NCBI RefSeq assembly: GCF_023208015.1
Contig: NZ_CP051627.1
Coordinates: 1,798,001-1,862,000 of the forward strand
From: Thermobifida alba
GTDB lineage: Bacteria; Actinomycetota; Actinomycetes; Streptosporangiales; Streptosporangiaceae
DNA length: 64,000 nucleotides
Direction of reading: 5' to 3'
Both the position numbers and the translations under genes were made by a program. Under the pieces are notes generated by a model. It made no database searches. It was not told where the DNA came from and saw only the letters and a list, made by a program, of their open reading frames with translations. Shown here one piece after another: positions 34,841 to 43,486 of the stretch; positions within the stretch are counted from its first letter, which is position 1, and the number at the start of each line of letters is the position of its first letter.

Positions 34841-35734
34841 GTGTCCGACGCCCCGTCCCTACTCACCGTCTCCGACCTGCGCCGCCGCGGTTGGTCTCCC
34901 GCGATGGTCCGCGACCTGCTCGGTGAACCCGACTCGCTGCTCCCCAACCCGTACTTCCGTTCCTCCGGGCCCATGGCCCTGTACCGGGTGGAACGGGTCC
35001 GGGCCGCGGAGGCCGACGCCGGTTTCGTCCGCAGGGCCCAGCAGGCCGCCCGCCGGTCCGCGGCCTCCCGACGGGCGGCCGAACAGCGCCGGAGGCAGAC
35101 CCTGGAAAAGGCCCACGCCGCCACGCCCCGCCCTCCGGTCCCGGACGAGCAGTCCCCGCCCTGTCGCAGGGTCCCGCACTGCGGGGCCCCTGACGAGGCC
35201 CCGTCACTCCGCAACGGTGGTCTCCCCCGCCGGGGACGTCCTCGCGGCTCGTCTGCCGAGACGCTGTGCCGTTGGGAGGCCGACTGCCTGCGCTATGTCC
35301 TCACCCGTTACAGCGCCCTGCTGGGAGGAGCGCGCGGCCGCGTCGGCCTTCCCCGGATCGCGGAGCTGCTGCGCCGTCGTGTCTCCGCGGCGATCCTCGA
35401 CCGCTCCCTTCGGCCGCGTGCGGGACGCAGGCACCGGTCGGCATCCTCCGACGCGGCCCCTGCCGTCTCCGCCGGCCTCGTAGGATGGCCGGGAGATGAC
35501 CACCGACGACCACCGCACCGGGACTTCCGACCCGACCCGCAGTCTGGCACTGCTGTGGCGTACCGGGGAACACAGCGGACGCAGGGGCAGGAAGCACGAC
35601 CTGAGCGTGGAGCGCATCGTGCGCGCCGCGATCGAACTGGCCGACTCCGAGGGCGTGGCCGCGCTGTCGATGCGCCGGGTCGCCGAACGGCTCGGCGTCG
35701 GCACGATGTCCCTCTACACCTACGTGCCGGGTAA
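34841..35734 (+). CDS. Hypothetical actinobacterial protein
   Basis: The frame from GTG 34841 (GGGAGG at seven bases) begins TVSDLRRRGWSPAMVRDLLGEPD and LYRVERVRAAEA, a pattern found in many uncharacterised actinomycete proteins with a short DNA-binding-like N-terminus. A basic, Arg/Ala-rich middle follows, then LRYVLTRYSALL...LLRRRVSAAILDR. The last 80 residues overlap the TetR gene by 239 bases and have no protein-like character, so the original stop may have been lost. I do not know its function. Confidence 0.55.
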   Translation: MSDAPSLLTVSDLRRRGWSPAMVRDLLGEPDSLLPNPYFRSSGPMALYRVERVRAAEADAGFVRRAQQAARRSAASRRAAEQRRRQTLEKAHAATPRPPVPDEQSPPCRRVPHCGAPDEAPSLRNGGLPRRGRPRGSSAETLCRWEADCLRYVLTRYSALLGGARGRVGLPRIAELLRRRVSAAILDRSLRPRAGRRHRSASSDAAPAVSAGLVGWPGDDHRRPPHRDFRPDPQSGTAVAYRGTQRTQGQEARPERGAHRARRDRTGRLRGRGRAVDAPGRRTARRRHDVPLHLRAG

Positions 35735-36272
35735 GAGCGAACTGCTCGACGTCATGATCGACACCGTCCACGGCGAGTTGGGCCGCCATCACGAGGCCCC
35801 CGGGGGCTGGCGGGCCCGGCTGGAGCTCATCGCCCGCGACAACTGGGCGCTGTGCCACCGTCACCCCTGGCTGCTGCGGGTACTCACCAACCGCGTACCG
35901 CTGGGGCCGAACATCTCGCTCAACTACGAGTACCAGCTGCGTGCCATCGACGGCATCGGCCTGAACGACCTGGAGATGGACTCGGTGATCACTCTCGTCA
36001 CCGACTACGTGCACGGCGCGGCCCGCAACTCGATCGACACCGCCCGGACCCGCCGCGATTCCGGGATCACCGACGAGCAGTGGTGGCACGCGCAGGCGCC
36101 GTTCTTGGAGAGGGTCATGGACCCGGCACGGTTCCCGGTGGCCGGACGGGTCGGCACGGCCGTGGGCGAGGCCTACCGCACCTCCTACGATCCCGACCGC
36201 GCCTTCGAGTTCGGCCTGGCTCGTGTGCTCGACGGTGTCGAGGTGTTCATCGAACGCAGGAGTGACGTGTGA
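35496..36272 (+). CDS. TetR/AcrR family transcriptional regulator
   Basis: A 258-residue repressor. The N-terminal helix-turn-helix spans residues 35-80 (VERIVRAAIELADSEGVAALSMRRVAERLGVGTMSLYTYV) and a TetR_C-type ligand domain follows. ATG 35496 is the only usual start before the HTH, even though it lies inside the preceding frame. It may have governed the decayed DrrAB exporter on the opposite strand; its present target is unknown. It is convergent with the cyclase gene, eight bases apart. Confidence 0.87.
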   Translation: MTTDDHRTGTSDPTRSLALLWRTGEHSGRRGRKHDLSVERIVRAAIELADSEGVAALSMRRVAERLGVGTMSLYTYVPGKSELLDVMIDTVHGELGRHHEAPGGWRARLELIARDNWALCHRHPWLLRVLTNRVPLGPNISLNYEYQLRAIDGIGLNDLEMDSVITLVTDYVHGAARNSIDTARTRRDSGITDEQWWHAQAPFLERVMDPARFPVAGRVGTAVGEAYRTSYDPDRAFEFGLARVLDGVEVFIERRSDV

Positions 36273-36279
36273 GCGCGGC

Positions 36280-36885
36280 TCAGTGCAGCTCGGCCACCGC
36301 CCGCACGGGTGCGCCGTCCGCTTCCAGGCGCAGCGGCAGCGCGTAGACCCGGAACTCCCGTCCCGCCAACCGGTCCAGACCGGTCAGGTTCTCGATGATG
36401 AGCACGTCGCCTGCCAGTAGTGTGCGGTGCGTCTCGAACGGCTCGTGGTCGACGCTGCACATGTCCACCCCCACCATGGACACCCGGCGCTCCACCAGGT
36501 ACTCGGCGATGTCCAGGGGGAGTACCGGGTGGTCGGTGAAGTAGGACGGTTCGTGGTAGCGGTCGCCCATACCGGTGTGGAACAGCACGATGTCGCCCGC
36601 GGCGATCCCGGCCCGCCGTACGGCGTCGAGGGTGAATCCGCCGCGTGCGTCGACGTGGCGTCCCCGTCCGACGAAGCGCTCCACCGGGTAGCGGTCCAGT
36701 CCCGCCCCGTCGGCCAGCATGTGGCTGGGCGCGTCCACGTGTGTGCCCGCGTGTGTGCCCATCGAGACGCGGTGGCAGCGGTAGCCGTGGACCGTCAGGT
36801 CGGCCGCGGGTTCGATCCGGATCTGCGGGTCGCCCGGGTAGACCGGTGTCCGTTCGGTGACGGGCACCGACAGGTCCAGGAACAT
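36280..36885 (-). CDS. Cyclase family protein (kynurenine formamidase-like hydrolase)
   Basis: A 201-residue metal-dependent hydrolase of the cyclase/KynB family. The signature HAGTHVDAPSHM near residues 46-57 supplies the metal ligands, with a further His in VDHEPFETHRTLL near 150. These enzymes hydrolyse formamides or lactone/lactam rings. ATG 36885 has AGGAGGGAA. The substrate is unknown; there is no tryptophan-catabolic gene nearby. An adjacent nucleoside deaminase gene lies on the same strand. Confidence 0.87.
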   Translation of the reverse strand: MFLDLSVPVTERTPVYPGDPQIRIEPAADLTVHGYRCHRVSMGTHAGTHVDAPSHMLADGAGLDRYPVERFVGRGRHVDARGGFTLDAVRRAGIAAGDIVLFHTGMGDRYHEPSYFTDHPVLPLDIAEYLVERRVSMVGVDMCSVDHEPFETHRTLLAGDVLIIENLTGLDRLAGREFRVYALPLRLEADGAPVRAVAELH

Positions 36886-36959
36886 CTTCCCTCCTGCGTC
36901 TCCACGCCTTCGGTTCCCGTGGCCGTGCCGACCGTCGACGGCGACCGGGCCGGGTGTCC

Positions 36960-37451
36960 TCAACGCTGCTCCGCCGACTTGCGGTGGAACCTGCGCTGCA
37001 GTTCGCGTACCTGCTCGGCGAGCTCGGGTACCGGTCCCTCGACGGTGACACCGGGGACGACCTCGTGGACCGACAGAGGGCGCACCGGAGGGGCCGGCAC
37101 CCCGAGCTCGGCCAGCCAGTCCACCAGCTGCGCGGAGGAGCTCGCGTAGACGATGCGGCCCAGTCCCACCCAGCCGTGTGCGGCAGCGCACATCGGGCAG
37201 TGCTCACCGGAGGTGTAGACGGTCGCCGCGGCCCGTTCCTCCTGGGTCAGGTGTTCGGCCGCCCAACGCGCCAGCGCGAATTCGGGGTGGCGGGTGCGGT
37301 CTCCGGAGGCCACCCGGTTGTGGTCTTCGGCGAGCACGGTGCCGTCGCCCGCGACGAGGACCGATCCGAACGGTTCGTCGCCCTCCTCCAGGGCCTGGGC
37401 CGCCAGTTCCACGCAGCGGCGCAGGTGCCGTATGTCAGCGTCGTTGACCAT
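36960..37451 (-). CDS. Nucleoside/cytidine deaminase family protein
   Basis: A 163-residue zinc deaminase of the CMP/dCMP-guanine deaminase type. The zinc and proton-shuttle motifs are HPEFAL (His-x-Glu, about 55) and EHCPMCAAAHG (Cys-x-x-Cys, about 83), with His in place of the usual Pro before the first Cys. It would deaminate a free base or nucleoside such as guanine or cytosine. It may be co-transcribed with the cyclase gene 74 bases downstream. Confidence 0.87.
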   Translation of the reverse strand: MVNDADIRHLRRCVELAAQALEEGDEPFGSVLVAGDGTVLAEDHNRVASGDRTRHPEFALARWAAEHLTQEERAAATVYTSGEHCPMCAAAHGWVGLGRIVYASSSAQLVDWLAELGVPAPPVRPLSVHEVVPGVTVEGPVPELAEQVRELQRRFHRKSAEQR

Positions 37452-37508
37452 CGTGACCTCCCCGGGACCGCGGTGCTTCGCGGTGGTGTCTGTCCGTCGG
37501 GAGTGACC

Positions 37509-38252
37509 CTAGCCGTTTCCGTTCCCCGTGTCGGGGATGTCCTCCGCGGCTTCGAGGAGGTCCAGGTAGCGGTCCAGGTGTGCCGCCCCGCGCAGGGCGG
37601 CACGGCTGCGGTGGGCGATCCGTTCCCGCCAGTCCGCCAGGAAGGCCGCGAGTTTTTCGGTGCCGCCGGTGTGGCGGACCTCGGCGACGAACCGGGCCAC
37701 CTGTTCCAGACGCGCTCCGCCCCGCCGCAGCCGCAGGGCGATGTGGGCGTCCCGCTCGTCGTCACGGGTGTAGAGGCGGTAGCCGGTGGCGGGGTCGCGC
37801 TGGGGGAACAGGATGCCGGCGGCCTCCCACTTGCGCAGGGTCGCCGGGTGTACCCGCAGCCGGTGCGCCAGCTCCCCCACCGTCAGCGCGTGTCCGCGGC
37901 CGGTGTCGGGGCGGGGGAGCGTGGACAGTTCGGTGAGCGTCTGGGCGACCTCCTCGTGGATTGCGCGTTCCCGCTGCGCGTCCGCGTGTGCCCGGTCCAG
38001 GAGTCGGAACAGTTCGGCCAGGTCTCCGCTGTTCGCCGCGTGCATCAGCGCGACGGCGGTCCGGTGGCCGTGCCCGGCACGCAGCGCGAGGAACGTCCTG
38101 AGCGCTTGGGCGTGCAGGCGGGTGTAGCGGCGGTATCCGCTGTCGGTGCGCTCACTGGCGGGGAGGAGGCCCTCGTCCTCGTAGTTGCGGATGCTCTGGG
38201 TGGACACTCCGTGCTCCCGGGCGAGGTCGACCGGCCTGAGGTACTCGGTCAT
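37509..38252 (-). CDS. MerR family regulator with two HTH domains (TioE-like)
   Basis: A 247-residue regulator with two MerR-type winged helices: residues 3-50 (LRPVDLAREHGVSTQSIRNYEDEGLLP) and about 122-170 (LTVGELAHRLRVHPATLRKWEAAGILFP, YRLYTRDDE). This double arrangement is known from TioE-like regulators. ATG 38252 follows GAGGGGA. The C-terminal helices lack clustered Cys, so metal sensing is unlikely. The target is unknown; it may control the deaminase-cyclase pair 57 bases downstream. Confidence 0.87.
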   Translation of the reverse strand: MTEYLRPVDLAREHGVSTQSIRNYEDEGLLPASERTDSGYRRYTRLHAQALRTFLALRAGHGHRTAVALMHAANSGDLAELFRLLDRAHADAQRERAIHEEVAQTLTELSTLPRPDTGRGHALTVGELAHRLRVHPATLRKWEAAGILFPQRDPATGYRLYTRDDERDAHIALRLRRGGARLEQVARFVAEVRHTGGTEKLAAFLADWRERIAHRSRAALRGAAHLDRYLDLLEAAEDIPDTGNGNG

Positions 38253-38898
38253 GTCCCCTCTCTTCGGGTTTGGCGCCGCTTGTCGCGAACCGTTTCGGAC
38301 AGGTGTCGACGACGTGTCCGGGTGCCGGGGATACGGCCGGGGCGCCCCTGCGCGGGGGCATGTCCACGGCGGCGCGCCACCTGCCGTCGGTGGCCTGCTC
38401 GGTGCTGTTCCCGGCTCCGGGGCGGACGTGACTCTCCGGTCATGGTCACGGTCCGCAGGTGTTCCGTCAGCATCCCGCAAGTGTTTTCGCCCTGCGGATG
38501 GCGCAGCGCACGGAACCGCCCGTTGCACCGTCGGCGCGGTTGCTCCTCGGTGTCTCTGCCGGTGGGGTCGGCCGGCGGAGTTGCCGCTGGCGCCGTACCG
38601 CCGGGGGTCTTCTCACCCGCCGTGTGGCTGGCGGCCCGCGACGAAGTGTACGGCCACCGTCTGTTCCCGGTCCCGGAGGGGCCGCGGCCCGTGTGAGGCA
38701 CTGGAGCGTTCGGGTGGCGTGCGTTTCGCCGGGGCGGCGATGCGGGCGGTGGTGTGCAGCGCCGGGGGCCGCGTTCCTGCTGTGTGCACGGCACGGAGTT
38801 CGGTGTCTCCCTCGCGGCGGTCACCGTGGGCGGTCCGTTCCGTGCCCGGTGGGAGACTTGCCGGTCGGGTTTCCGGAGAGATTCTGTAGGTCCGCTGC
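38253..38898. other. Intergenic, no gene seen
   Basis: About 650 bases upstream of the MerR gene. Open frames on both strands are Arg/Pro-rich and patternless. No convincing RNA or repeat is seen. Confidence 0.45.
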
Positions 38899-39369
38899 GT
38901 GGAGCAGCTGATCCTGGTGGCCGCGCGGACGGGGGTCGGGGTGTGTGCCTCGTCCGACCTGCCGGTGCATGCCGCCCGCGCGCCCGTCCGCGGGCTCGAT
39001 TCCCCGGCGCTGCGAGGGGTCGCCGGCCTGGGCCCCGCCGACCCCTCGCTGGAGCTTTTCGCCGAGGCGTTGCGCGAGCTGGGTGTGGACTGGCCCGACG
39101 AACCGACCACCCATCTCGTTCTGGCATGTGAGGCGGCATCCGCGATCCCTGCCTCCGATGACAGCGGCACCGTCATCGAGCTCGCGGAGAGCGTCTGCTT
39201 CCACCCGGCTCTTGCGGACAGCGGCCACGGTCGACGGCTCGGTCGCCGCTTCTGTGCGGTCTTCCTCGTCGGGGATCCCGCGGACCGGGAGCGGGCCTGC
39301 GCGGACGTCAGTGCCGGGGCTCGCGCTCTTGTGGACGCCTGGTCCCCCTGCTCGGCTGGGTTGCCGTGA
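38899..39369 (+). CDS. Hypothetical protein
   Basis: A 156-residue frame from GTG 38899 with protein-like composition (LELFAEALRELGVDWPDEPTTHLVL, then FCAVFLVGDPADRERA). No family is recognised. It has no strong ribosome site and is isolated between two gene-poor stretches, so it could be a fragment of a larger lost gene. Confidence 0.45.
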   Translation: MEQLILVAARTGVGVCASSDLPVHAARAPVRGLDSPALRGVAGLGPADPSLELFAEALRELGVDWPDEPTTHLVLACEAASAIPASDDSGTVIELAESVCFHPALADSGHGRRLGRRFCAVFLVGDPADRERACADVSAGARALVDAWSPCSAGLP

Positions 39370-39930
39370 GGGGTGTCGCACGGTCTGCTCGGGAACTCCT
39401 TCCCCTGCCGGCTCTGGGCCGTGGGGCGTCTGCGGCGGTGGGCGCGGTCCTGATGTGAGTGGCGCCGCGGCCGTCGGGTTTCCTCCTGCCGGGGGTGAGG
39501 CGTACCGGCTCCCTTCCCTGGTGTGCCGAGTGCGGAGCCGGGGCTTCCGGTCAGGGGAGCCGGGCTGTACTCGTTCCACCGGAGTCGCTGGAGCGAGGCC
39601 GGGAAGCCCCGTACCTCCGTTGCGCATCCGACCACCCCACGTCGAAAACTTCCGGAAAACACCGAAAAAACTTCACTGAGACACTGGAAGATTACCGAGA
39701 GTTTCTATTACCTTGAGGGCACCCTCTGGTCCTGGCCCCGGCCTGCGACCCCCCACAACGCCCTCCTCAGCAGGAGTGCGCCCGTTCCATCTCCGTCACC
39801 GCGCTCGCGGCGGCACCCCGCCGGGCCGGACCGGTGCCTCTCCCCCGCCTGGCGGACACCGACTGCTCCACGTCCCGACAGCGTCCACCAGGGGACCGCT
39901 CCCGTCGAGAGTGCCCCTTCTGGAGGTCCC
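39370..39930. other. Upstream region of CE15 esterase gene
   Basis: About 560 bases without a convincing gene. A locally A/T-rich stretch near 39640-39720 containing TTCCGGAA (39650-39657) is a likely promoter region for the secreted esterase. The TGGGAGCGCTCCCA cellulase operator known from Thermobifida was not found here. Confidence 0.4.
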
Positions 39931-41544
39931 ATGCGCTTCCCCCGACACCGGCCCCGGGTATGGGCGGCCACAGCCTTCGTGGCCGTCGCGAGCCTGGTCG
40001 CCGCCACCTTCACCCCGCAGGCGGGCACCGCTCTCGCCGCCGAGGACAACGGCACCCACTGCCAGGTGTCCCTCCCGGGTTCCTTCGCCGCCCACTCCCT
40101 GCTCCCCGACCCCTTCACGAAACTGGACGGCACGCGCATCACCAGCAAGAGCGAATGGGAGTGCCGTCGGGCGGAGATCAGGGAACTGGCGGAGCGGTAC
40201 GTCTACGGCGAGAAACCCGGCAAACCCGACAGTGTGACCGGGACGGTCACGTCCTCCCGTATCACCGTGCAGGTGAGCCATCAGGGCAGGAGCACCAGCT
40301 TCTCGGCGACGGTGGACCTGCCGAGCGGTTCCGGTCCCTTCCCGGCCGTCGTCGTCCTGGGCGGCCTGGGCGCGGACACGGCCGCCATCAAGGCCGCTGG
40401 CGCCGCCGTCATCAACTACGACCCCTACGCGGTCGGCAACGAGAACACGTCACGCAACAGCAAGCAGGGCGCGTTCTACGACATCTACGGTTCCTCCAGC
40501 AGTACGGGACTGCTGGCTGCCTGGGGCTGGGGGGTGAGCCGGATCATCGACGTCATCGAGCAGTCGGGCGGCTCCATCCTCCGCGCGGACGCGACCGGCG
40601 TCACGGGATGCTCGCGGTTCGGCAAGGGCGCCTTCGTGGCCGGAGCGTTCGACCAGCGCATCGCGCTGACCATGCCGATCGAGTCGGGCACCGGCGGCGC
40701 CTCCGCCTTCCGCGCGGTCGCCCAGGAGTCCGGTGCCCAGCCGCTGAGCAGCGCCTACTCCGAGCAGCCGTGGCTGGGTGACGCGTTCGGCTCCTACACC
40801 GGCAACCCGAACGCGCTTCCGGTGGACACCCACCAGATCATCGGCATGATCGCGCCGCGGGGCCTGCTCATCATGGAGAACCCCCACATCGACTGGCTGG
40901 GCGCCCGCTCCGGAAGTGTGGCGGCCCTGGCCGGCGCCGAGATCTACGAGGCGCTGGGCGCGCAGAGCAACATCACCTACTGGTCCGACGTCCAGGACGG
41001 CACCCACTGCGCGAACCGGTCCGAGTGGCGGGCTCCCCTGCAGCAGAGCATCCAGGCGTTCCTGCTGGGCAACGGCAGCGCCCCCGGCCAGATGAGGATC
41101 GCTCCCGGCAAGTCCGGCAACCTGTCCCAGTGGAGGAACTGGCAGACCCCGACCCTGGCCGACGGCCCCGGTGATCCCGGCGGCCCGGGAGACCCGGGAG
41201 ATCCCGGCGGCCCGGGCGGTCCGGGCAACCCCGGTGCCCCGGGGGGAGCCTGCATCGCCGACTACCGGACGGTCAACAGCTGGGACGGCGGTTTCCAGGG
41301 CGAGGTGACCGTCCGCAACAACAGCACCGGCACGCTCAACGGCTGGACCGTCACCATGACCCTGGCCCCCGGCCAGTCCATCAGCAACCTCTGGAACGGA
41401 CAGAACACCGGAACCAGCGGGTCCGTCACGGTACGCAACACCCCGTGGAACGGCACCATCGCGGCCAACGGATCCCTCACCTTCGGCTTCGTCGCCACCG
41501 GTGGTTCCTCTGCGCCCAGCGCCATCACCTGCAGCAGTCCCTGA
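39931..41544 (+). CDS. Secreted CE15 glucuronoyl esterase with CBM2
   Basis: A 537-residue secreted esterase that would cleave the ester between 4-O-methylglucuronic acid of xylan and lignin alcohols. It has a signal peptide (residues 1-37, ending near TALAA). The CE15 catalytic domain carries the nucleophile Ser228 in GCSRFGKGA, acidic residue Glu251 in PIESGTGG and His359 in DGTHC. A Gly-Pro-Asp repeat linker spans about residues 412-438. The family-2 carbohydrate-binding module spans about 440-537 (WDGGFQGEVTVRN, NGWTVTMTL, WNGQ, PWNGTI). GGAGG precedes ATG. The glucuronate it exposes could feed the island at 1-27 kb. Confidence 0.92.
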   Translation: MRFPRHRPRVWAATAFVAVASLVAATFTPQAGTALAAEDNGTHCQVSLPGSFAAHSLLPDPFTKLDGTRITSKSEWECRRAEIRELAERYVYGEKPGKPDSVTGTVTSSRITVQVSHQGRSTSFSATVDLPSGSGPFPAVVVLGGLGADTAAIKAAGAAVINYDPYAVGNENTSRNSKQGAFYDIYGSSSSTGLLAAWGWGVSRIIDVIEQSGGSILRADATGVTGCSRFGKGAFVAGAFDQRIALTMPIESGTGGASAFRAVAQESGAQPLSSAYSEQPWLGDAFGSYTGNPNALPVDTHQIIGMIAPRGLLIMENPHIDWLGARSGSVAALAGAEIYEALGAQSNITYWSDVQDGTHCANRSEWRAPLQQSIQAFLLGNGSAPGQMRIAPGKSGNLSQWRNWQTPTLADGPGDPGGPGDPGDPGGPGGPGNPGAPGGACIADYRTVNSWDGGFQGEVTVRNNSTGTLNGWTVTMTLAPGQSISNLWNGQNTGTSGSVTVRNTPWNGTIAANGSLTFGFVATGGSSAPSAITCSSP

Positions 41545-41555
41545 TGTCCACCGGT

Positions 41556-41587
41556 CGGCCCCGGCACCCCGTCGCCCGCCGGGGCCG
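41556..41587 (+). terminator. Hairpin terminator after CE15 gene
   Basis: Perfect 10-bp arms (41556-41565 and 41578-41587), 12 bases beyond the esterase stop. Confidence 0.6.
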
Positions 41588-41657
41588 GCCCCGCTTCCGT
41601 CCCCGCTCCGGCAGGGACGACGCGCAGCGGCCACGGAGGGGGCGGCCGCTGCCGTAC

Positions 41658-42179
41658 TCAGTCCCTGCCGAGCAGGGGCCGCAGGTCATCCGGGTCGGTG
41701 ATCCGACGCAGGGCGGTGAGTTCGGCGGGCTCGGCGGGGGCGAACAGGCGCACCATCCAGTCGGTGTCCAGCACCGCGGCGGCGACCCAGGAGTGCGCGG
41801 TGCGCAGCACGGTGAACGGACGCGCGGTCCCGTCGACGGTGAGCCAACGGTCCGACCAGGCGGCGTCGGGGGCGGGTGCGGGCGCGGTCCAGTCGGCCGC
41901 GCCGACGGTGCAGCGCTGCATGACGTCGCGTTCGGTGCAGAACGCGCGCAGCCACCGCTCCTGCGGCGGGGTGTCGGCCTCCCAGCTGCGGACGGTGATC
42001 TCCAGGTCGAGGTGGGCGTCGGCCGAACGCCACCCGAAGTCCACCACCACCTTGTCGGGCAGCGCGCGCCCGGGCGGCACCGTGGCGGAACTGACCCGGC
42101 CGCGCTCGGTCCGGCCGACCGGCGCGAGCACGGGAACGGCGGCGACCAGCGTGGCCGCGGGAACGGGTGTGCCATTCAT
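41658..42179 (-). CDS. Hypothetical protein
   Basis: A 173-residue frame starting at ATG 42179 (MNGTPVPAATLVAAV). It shows VVVDFGWRSADAHLDLEITVR and a tail LRRITDPDDLRPLLGRD. No family is recognised and there is no signal peptide or membrane segment. It lies 29 bases after a VOC-family gene on the same strand and may be co-transcribed with it. Confidence 0.6.
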   Translation of the reverse strand: MNGTPVPAATLVAAVPVLAPVGRTERGRVSSATVPPGRALPDKVVVDFGWRSADAHLDLEITVRSWEADTPPQERWLRAFCTERDVMQRCTVGAADWTAPAPAPDAAWSDRWLTVDGTARPFTVLRTAHSWVAAAVLDTDWMVRLFAPAEPAELTALRRITDPDDLRPLLGRD

Positions 42180-42208
42180 CCTGTGCAGCTTAGCGCTGTC
42201 ACAGGCGT

Positions 42209-42598
42209 TCAGGGCCGGTAGCGCAGCGGGTGGTCCTCGGGGACCTCGACCACGCAGATCCGCAGTCCGTCGGGGTCGGCGATCCATATCTCGACCAGAC
42301 CCCACGGCTCGCGGCGGGGTTCACGCAGGATGGTGACGCCGCGTTCGGCGAGTTCGGCGTGCGCGGCGGCCGCGTCGGGCACCTGCAGCCACAACTGGAC
42401 GGCTTCGGGGTCGGGGGGACGTTCGCAGCCCCCCGACAGTTCCAGGAAGCCGCCTCCCAGGAAGAACACCGTGCCGCGCTGCTCGTACGGTCCGAACTCG
42501 CGGTAGATCGCCAGCCCCAGCACGTCCCGGTAGAAGGCACGGCTGCGCTCCAGGTCGGTGGGACGCAGCAGGACACGGCTGCTGAGGACGTTGAGCAT
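42209..42598 (-). CDS. VOC family protein (glyoxalase/bleomycin-resistance fold)
   Basis: A 129-residue protein with two beta-alpha-beta-beta-beta units: SRVLLRPTDLERSRAFYRDVLGL at the N-terminus, GTVFFLGGGFLELSGG in the middle and WIADPDGLRICVVEVPED at the end. The metal-ligand positions near the Glu at residue 53 and the C-terminal Glu are plausible. It may be a dioxygenase- or lyase-like enzyme or a binding protein; the substrate is unknown. Confidence 0.87.
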   Translation of the reverse strand: MLNVLSSRVLLRPTDLERSRAFYRDVLGLAIYREFGPYEQRGTVFFLGGGFLELSGGCERPPDPEAVQLWLQVPDAAAAHAELAERGVTILREPRREPWGLVEIWIADPDGLRICVVEVPEDHPLRYRP

Positions 42599-42649
42599 GC
42601 CCCGATGCTACGGGCCGCCGGCTCCTGCGGCCGGATGGGACACGGGACG

Positions 42650-43315
42650 CTACTCGAAACGCATGGTTTCGGCGTTCTCCGCGCGGCGGGCGAAGACCTG
42701 GTCCTTCATGTCGTTCATGGTCTTGAGGACCTTCTTGCGTTCCCGTTTGGACAGCCGGTCGATGTAGAGGCGGCCCAGGGTGTGGTCGGTCTCGTGCTGC
42801 AGGCAGCGCGCGAAGTAGCCGCTGCCTTCGACGGTCACCGGGGTGCCGTCCCGGTCGAAGCCGGTCACCCGGGCGTAGGGGGCGCGGGGCAGTTCGGCGT
42901 GCGGGCCGGGGACCGACAGGCAGCCCTCGTTCTCCACGACCAGGCCCTCCTCCTCCACGCCCCAGGTCTCCAGTACGGGATTGATGATGTGGCCCACGTG
43001 GCGCACCCCGTCGTCGTCGGGGCAGTCGTAGACGAACAGCCGCAGGTCCACGCCCACCTGGTTGGCGGCCAGGCCCACTCCCTCGGCGACGTACATGGTG
43101 CGGAACATGTCGTCGACGAGCGCACGCAGTTCGGGGGTGCCGAACTCGGTGGCCTCGGCGTTGCGCCGGTGGAGGACGTCCTCTCCGACGACGGTGACCC
43201 GCAGCGTCCTGCCGCGGGCGGCTTCGGGCGCCCACTGGGGATAGGAGTCCACGGGCTGGCCCTGGACCCGTACCCGGGTGTCGACGGGGGTTTCGGACAC
43301 GTGCTGCTCAGACAT
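42650..43315 (-). CDS. def: Peptide deformylase
   Basis: A 221-residue metalloenzyme removing the N-terminal formyl group from new proteins. All three motifs are present: GVGLAANQVG near residue 77, EGCLSVPG near 127 and QHETDHTLG near 171, with the Cys and two His metal ligands. ATG 43315 is chosen by family length; the open frame reaches 43477 but is not protein-like. A long N-terminal extension and the RRAENAETMRFE tail are as in actinobacterial type enzymes. Confidence 0.92.
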   Translation of the reverse strand: MSEQHVSETPVDTRVRVQGQPVDSYPQWAPEAARGRTLRVTVVGEDVLHRRNAEATEFGTPELRALVDDMFRTMYVAEGVGLAANQVGVDLRLFVYDCPDDDGVRHVGHIINPVLETWGVEEEGLVVENEGCLSVPGPHAELPRAPYARVTGFDRDGTPVTVEGSGYFARCLQHETDHTLGRLYIDRLSKRERKKVLKTMNDMKDQVFARRAENAETMRFE

Positions 43316-43486
43316 CGCTTGACTCGTCTTTCCAGATGAATCGGGCGGCCGTGCCGGCTTCCGGACGGGTGGTCGGCCGCGCCGAGGGCTCCGTGACCGG
43401 AACGGCTCCTGCACGGTACCAGCGGACCGCGCTTCCGGTGTTCCCGACGATAACGGACGTCTGAGCGTGGGTTTCACGGGCGCGGG

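Noticed and set aside
41658-42305. Longer version of the hypothetical protein starting near 42305
   Set aside because: The first 40 residues overlap the neighbouring VOC gene in an Arg-rich shadow frame; ATG 42179 gives a sensible start.
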